Source: Dendrophyllia cribrosa
Lineage: Eukaryota; Cnidaria; Anthozoa; Scleractinia; Dendrophylliidae
NCBI GenBank assembly: GCA_024195265.1
Contig: JAJLRJ010000011.1
Location: 25,813,792-25,877,791 of the forward strand
Reading direction: 5' to 3'
Length of the DNA: 64,000 nucleotides
A program made the translations under genes and the position numbers. The first letter of the stretch is position 1, and each line of letters starts with the position of its first letter. Shown here in pieces: positions 59,638 through 64,000 of the stretch. Below the pieces are notes generated by a model, which saw only the letters and a program-made list of their open reading frames with translations, searched no databases and had not been told where the DNA came from.

Positions 59638-61620
59638 ATGGTCGTTGGATGTTTTCTTGTGCTGGTTTACACTGGTTCGTTTAATTTAGGTAGGTAAGGT
59701 CAGGGCAGGATCCAAAATATTTAAAACAAACATTTTAAAGAGGTAAAACCAAGGTACGAAGCCTTTAACCTTCCTGAGCTCGATCAGAAAGTAATAAAAA
59801 GCAGATGGGGCCAGAAATGACCAAAACGCTGTTTTAAACCCATGAACAACAATCACTACAACTAACCCCATCGATTAAAGCTAAGAGTTAAATAAGGCTT
59901 CAAAAATGAGATTATTTGTCAACTTACTACGGTTTGGATAAAAGGAAATACTCCTCCCGCAAATAGAAGTGCTTAGAACAAAGTTGTGTGATCTACAGAC
60001 TGCGAACACAATGGATCAGAGAGAGCACAAAGCATGACTAGAGATGGAATATGCGATCACACTTTATTGGTTAGGATGACTTTATGCGATCGAATTCCTC
60101 CTTGGTGAGTGAATACTACGCAAGCTGTGATTCCATTTCTGGTAATAAATACAGCTTAAAACAAGTCAAACATTTTAGCCAAAATATATTATGGTGTTCT
60201 ATTATTCTTTAGTTAAAGCATCACTTGATGACTTTGTTATTTAAAACGCGTGAGATCGAGTTGTCATATTTCCGACACTTAGGATGTCAAAAGAACAATT
60301 TTACAATATTTGAAATTTCTTGGGATTACCGTATTACTCGAAAGAGCGCCGCGTTGAGAATAAGCGACGCATTGAAGAACAAGATTATTAAAGAGCTAGC
60401 GTCGCCCTCGCCTGAATAAGCGTCGCTCAAGCGAAACACCATGTCCATGTCTAAAATAACAACTATTCGAAGAGCCAGAGTTAAGGGCAGGGCGATGTCC
60501 CAGGATAAATAACAAATTGTTAGAGAATGGCTGAAAAACTGTTTTGAATACGAAAAAAAACCCAACAATTATTAACAATTATTAACAATTATAACTCCAC
60601 GAATTAAAGGTTGAAATAAAGTTACAACCATGAGATGGTTTACCGTGTTACTCGCATAGAATTCCCGACTTCCTGTCTGTTGAATTTGAACTACATGTAC
60701 ATATGCGGAGAATAACAAAACTGTGTCCACAACTTGAAAAAAAAGTTATCAAACCAAAACAGTGTCTATAATTCAACATAACAGCAAAAATTAGCCAAAA
60801 TAAACTGGAGTTTGTTCTGTTAGCCTTTAGTTAAAGTATCAGTTGATGTGTTCGAACTACAGCTTGAGATTGATCGATAAGTTCTAACGTCAATTTTATT
60901 ATATTATTGGAATATCGTTACGCAATATGTATGTGCGCGAATTTTTCCCTATAGGTAACGTTAACAATGTTAGTGTTTTTATTGACGGAAGTTGTGCCTG
61001 GAAAGTGTCTGATTGTTGTTTGTCAGTTTTTGGGGAGTACGTGTGTGGGCTAAAGAGGCATAACATAAGCGAACATGACGATTTTATAGTATGCAAAAGC
61101 TAGGAGAATTCGTCAACTATAAATGTGAAAAAATAGAACTTTTTTTACCACTCTGTAGGTTAAATACCGGTGTTTATCTTTGGTTTAAAAACTGGAGTTC
61201 ATGTGCGTTAGTTTATCTGTGGATGTTTCCTCTCCCAAAGTCTTTGCTTTGAGATGGAATATAATCCCCACCAACGATCACCCAAACAATTTCTTCAAAT
61301 GGTTAAATTTGGAAAACAACCTGTTAGGTTAAAGAAATGTGATCGCTCGATCTTTCCTGATTTGGGTCCATTAAAATCACCATAAAACTAATGTCTTCTT
61401 GCGTAGTTTTCAATCACCGAGCAGGAATTCGGAAACTCGATGCGACTTTTGAGGTGGAAGTCAACGCTAGCCAGTAGCAAATCGACATGTCACAGTATAT
61501 TCAAGTAATGTTTCGTCCTTTCTTCCATCTTTATAGAAGACACGATTGCGTCGGAGTCCATTGATCAACAGACGTTGTTTGAGGAAGTTCTCTTTTCTGC
61601 AGATAACTTTGCTGTTTAAA
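59638..61620 (+). CDS. Candidate two-exon small secreted protein (weak)
   Basis: ATG at 59638 reads MVVGCFLVLVYTGSFNL, signal-peptide-like, up to donor TTTAG|GTAGGT (phase 1). A strong acceptor TTTCTTCCATCTTTATAG| at about 61535 starts an 88-nt exon that, in phase 1, reads EDTIASESIDQQTLFEEVLF and on to a stop after NFAV. The exon ends at |GTAAGTTG. Another frame of that exon is also fully open, so the coding assignment is uncertain. No family recognised. Confidence 0.25.
59700..61000. repeat. Diverged tandem duplication
   Basis: 59870-60240 and 60590-60860 share TTAAAG/CT, TTACT.CG, and TTTAGTTAAAG.ATCA.TTGATG in order; related bits recur near 61240 and 63500. Old and eroded; purpose unknown. 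Confidence 0.4.
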
Positions 61621-62584
61621 GCCGTGGTAAGTTGATAAATATTCCAGAGAGACTAGTTAATGCTTTTTTAAAACGGTATTTACCCTGAGGATTTAACTGT
61701 TCGATCGCCTCGTTGAAATTACACTTTTTAACTGATCGTTCGTCGATTTTTCAGTGTTGCCTTTGTCGACAATAGAGACAATTTTTATACTTCGTCCACG
61801 CGGTTTTCTTTTATCAAGATCTTAGTTCTCTGTGACTTGGCCTTCTTTGCCAACTCTTACAGTTTTTAATTGGCAACAAACTACTAAGACTACAAAAATA
61901 GAAACATGTATCATCCAAACGCGATTGGAAATTCTTAGACTGTAACATTGCCTTTAGTATTGAGAATGTCCCGGTTGATATATCGTGTTCATGACTATGG
62001 GCAGGAGCTTGCTTTAAATGGGCATTGTCACGCAGATTTTGTTGTGTTTTGGTCAAACACTAAATATATGACTAAGTACCTTTGCTCAAACATAAAATTA
62101 CTTTTAGAACACCAAGAAGATAATATCAAGTGATTTCTTCAAGGAAGAACAAACCATAATAAGTTTTTCTGCGATTTTTCCACGACTCTTGGGAGGAACT
62201 TGAAAAAATTGGCCAATTTTTTCAAGTTGCAATCCATTTCCATCCTGGCCATCCGCAGCCAAAGATAACGAATACTAGTTTCTGTGCACTGGTAGAGTAT
62301 TTGTTAACAAAACTGGACCATTATTTTAAGGTTTCCATTGAAACAAATTTGTTTTTTGACCTTTCAAAGTGATACTAAAATTAGGTGACAGTGTTCCTTT
62401 AAGCTTGCTTTACCATCTTGAAATGGGAAGAAAAATCGCTTAAAAGAAATAAAGAAATGTTAATAAGTAAAGAAATGTTGACGAAAAAGACAAAATAACG
62501 ACTAAAAAAGGCCAAAGTTCAACCGGAATTGACCGCCTGTTGCGAAATCAAATTCAACTTCCATCCTTGTTATCCCGCACTTTA

Positions 62585-62729
62585 GGACCTGGTCGCACGT
62601 CAAAAACAAGAATATCGAGCTAAACAAAAGAAACCGCTCCGGTGGGACACTCTTTTTGTGGAATGTTTTTGTTTTTATGTCATTTTGCACGGGCTAATTT
62701 TTGTTTTTGACTGTAGTGCGACCAGGCCC
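62585..62729. mobile_element. 145-bp MITE of the GGGCCTGGTCGCAC family
   Basis: Both terminal repeats present, with a short internal deletion. TTA on the left, but the right flank is changed. Confidence 0.7.
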
Positions 62730-64000
62730 TCGTCTCCAAACCACCGCTTCTGTTTTTCTCTACAGAATGTATTTATCCAATTAAGTTGTATGTTTGGTGG
62801 CACTTGGCGATATAACATGGAAATAACGTTAGCGAAATTTTGTTATTTCGTGAGAACAGTGTTCCTTTAAGAAAGTAAACTAATCACGATATTCGCATCA
62901 ATTTATTTTGTTAAATTCCATTAGTATAACAATGATTAGAAGTCGAAAGATGCATCTTAGAGCAACTTTACAAAACAAGAAGGAAAATTTGGGAAAATAT
63001 TTATAAGATTGTATTTCTTCAATTTTGCTTTCAACTGGAATTTGACACTTCAATGACTAACCGAGGTAATTTTCCATGTTAGTACTACCCGCTCTTTTTT
63101 CTGCAAGTAAGGAGGGGATCGATCGTGGCTTACTTTCTAAAACCTTAATGTTTGGCCTCATTATTAAACGCCTTTGTTTATGTTGGGGTTTGTTTTAACG
63201 TAAAAACGTTAACCCACTTAAATTCAACCGAATCACTTTAAAACTACTAATTGGACCGGAACTTAATATTCAAATGGAGAGGGGGGATCGAGTTTCTATA
63301 CCATTTTAAAACCACCCGTTCATTTTTTTAACAATGGATGGAAACGATTGCACAGATCGATTACGAGTTTGAGAAAAACTTTTAAAACCTCTAAGCTATT
63401 TCTATGTTAACTTCATTTTATATAATTTAATGCAAGGAGGTGTACTTAACTTCCAATAAGATTTCCAACATCAGTAGCTTGCATCGATGTCTTCTTTCAA
63501 GCAAGGTGCCTGCTTCGAGTTGGAATATAATCCTAAAATAGCTCCAAATAACCAATCCTGTTCTTTGAAATAAGTTTTAGTAAGTTCGGAAACGTGATTG
63601 CTTGATCTTATACTGCTTACGAAGTATTTTAAGTTAAGTGTTTGCTCCAACGTCCAATTATGGATGAACAAAGTGCATACACCTTATTCCAAAATGGGGG
63701 CCATTTTATTATTCTTTTATATCCATGTAAATTAGCTCTACTTTTCTTTGGAGACCTTCAAAACCATTTTCTGACCATTTCAAATATATATTTTTTTCAC
63801 TTTCTGATTAAACTAGTTAGATGAACACTTTCATTAAAAAAAAAAAAACAGGACTGCCCTTTTAGAAGCCAGAGCATCTGCTATGAATATAGGAGCCTCT
63901 TAAACGTTTGTTTTCAAGATTTTGGTTGCAGTATGGGGCGGCCTGATCCTCTAAATGCTAGTCCCTTTTGAAACCGGCCAAAAATATCATCCTACGAGTT
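62730..64000. other. No gene recognised
   Basis: AT-rich sequence with an ACCACCCGTTCATTTT block (63310) inverted relative to 59297, and a 14-base A run at 63836-63848. No splice-bounded coding exon seen. Confidence 0.4.

Overview
This window looks like invertebrate nuclear DNA from a cnidarian, most likely a reef-building (scleractinian) coral. It is AT-rich, its genes are split into small exons with GT..AG introns, and it is full of small inverted-repeat transposons, tRNA-derived SINEs and BEL/Pao and LINE debris. Its largest gene belongs to a Roc-COR family that I recall as expanded in corals. The organism call is inference; I see nothing bacterial, no rRNA, no CRISPR and no certain functional tRNA.

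Layout. (1) 500-9455, minus strand: a gene for a secreted protein. A signal-peptide exon (4457-4537) is followed by three very small phase-1 exons. Upstream lies a tandem array of about 1-kb units, each with a CCAAT box, a TATA-like box and a first exon with a splice donor. (2) 9.9-13.7 kb: dispersed repeats and a TTAA-flanked MITE. (3) 14072-22359, minus strand: the best gene, seven coding exons with compatible phases and a predicted 1293-residue protein. It runs TPR repeats, Roc GTPase, COR, then a complete-looking caspase domain with His and Cys catalytic residues. (4) 22.4-32.2 kb: hairpins, a broken BEL/Pao retrotransposon and several MITEs. (5) 35.3-39.9 kb: an inverted-repeat element with mirror-image minisatellite arrays around an OTU-peptidase ORF; a CXC zinc module lies in frame just past one stop codon. 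(6) 42-45.7 kb: foldback elements and tandem dispersed repeats. (7) 48669-57840, minus strand: a paralogue of gene (1). Its exons encode a signal peptide and then a continuous heptad-repeat coiled coil across three exons; part was made by tandem duplication of an exon-bearing block. Nested insertions here can be dated and bounded because empty sites exist in the paralogous block or in another SINE copy. (8) 57.9-64 kb: large microsatellites, a decayed LINE reverse transcriptase, diverged duplications and a weak candidate plus-strand small secreted gene.

How it fits together. The caspase gene reads as a one-polypeptide death or immune switch: TPR sensor or scaffold, GTPase with COR dimeriser, protease effector. 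The two signal-peptide genes are a secreted, probably oligomerising family of unknown function. The rest is mainly mobile DNA, and the PIF/Harbinger-like, TA-flanked, TTAA-flanked and hAT-like elements are small non-autonomous derivatives.
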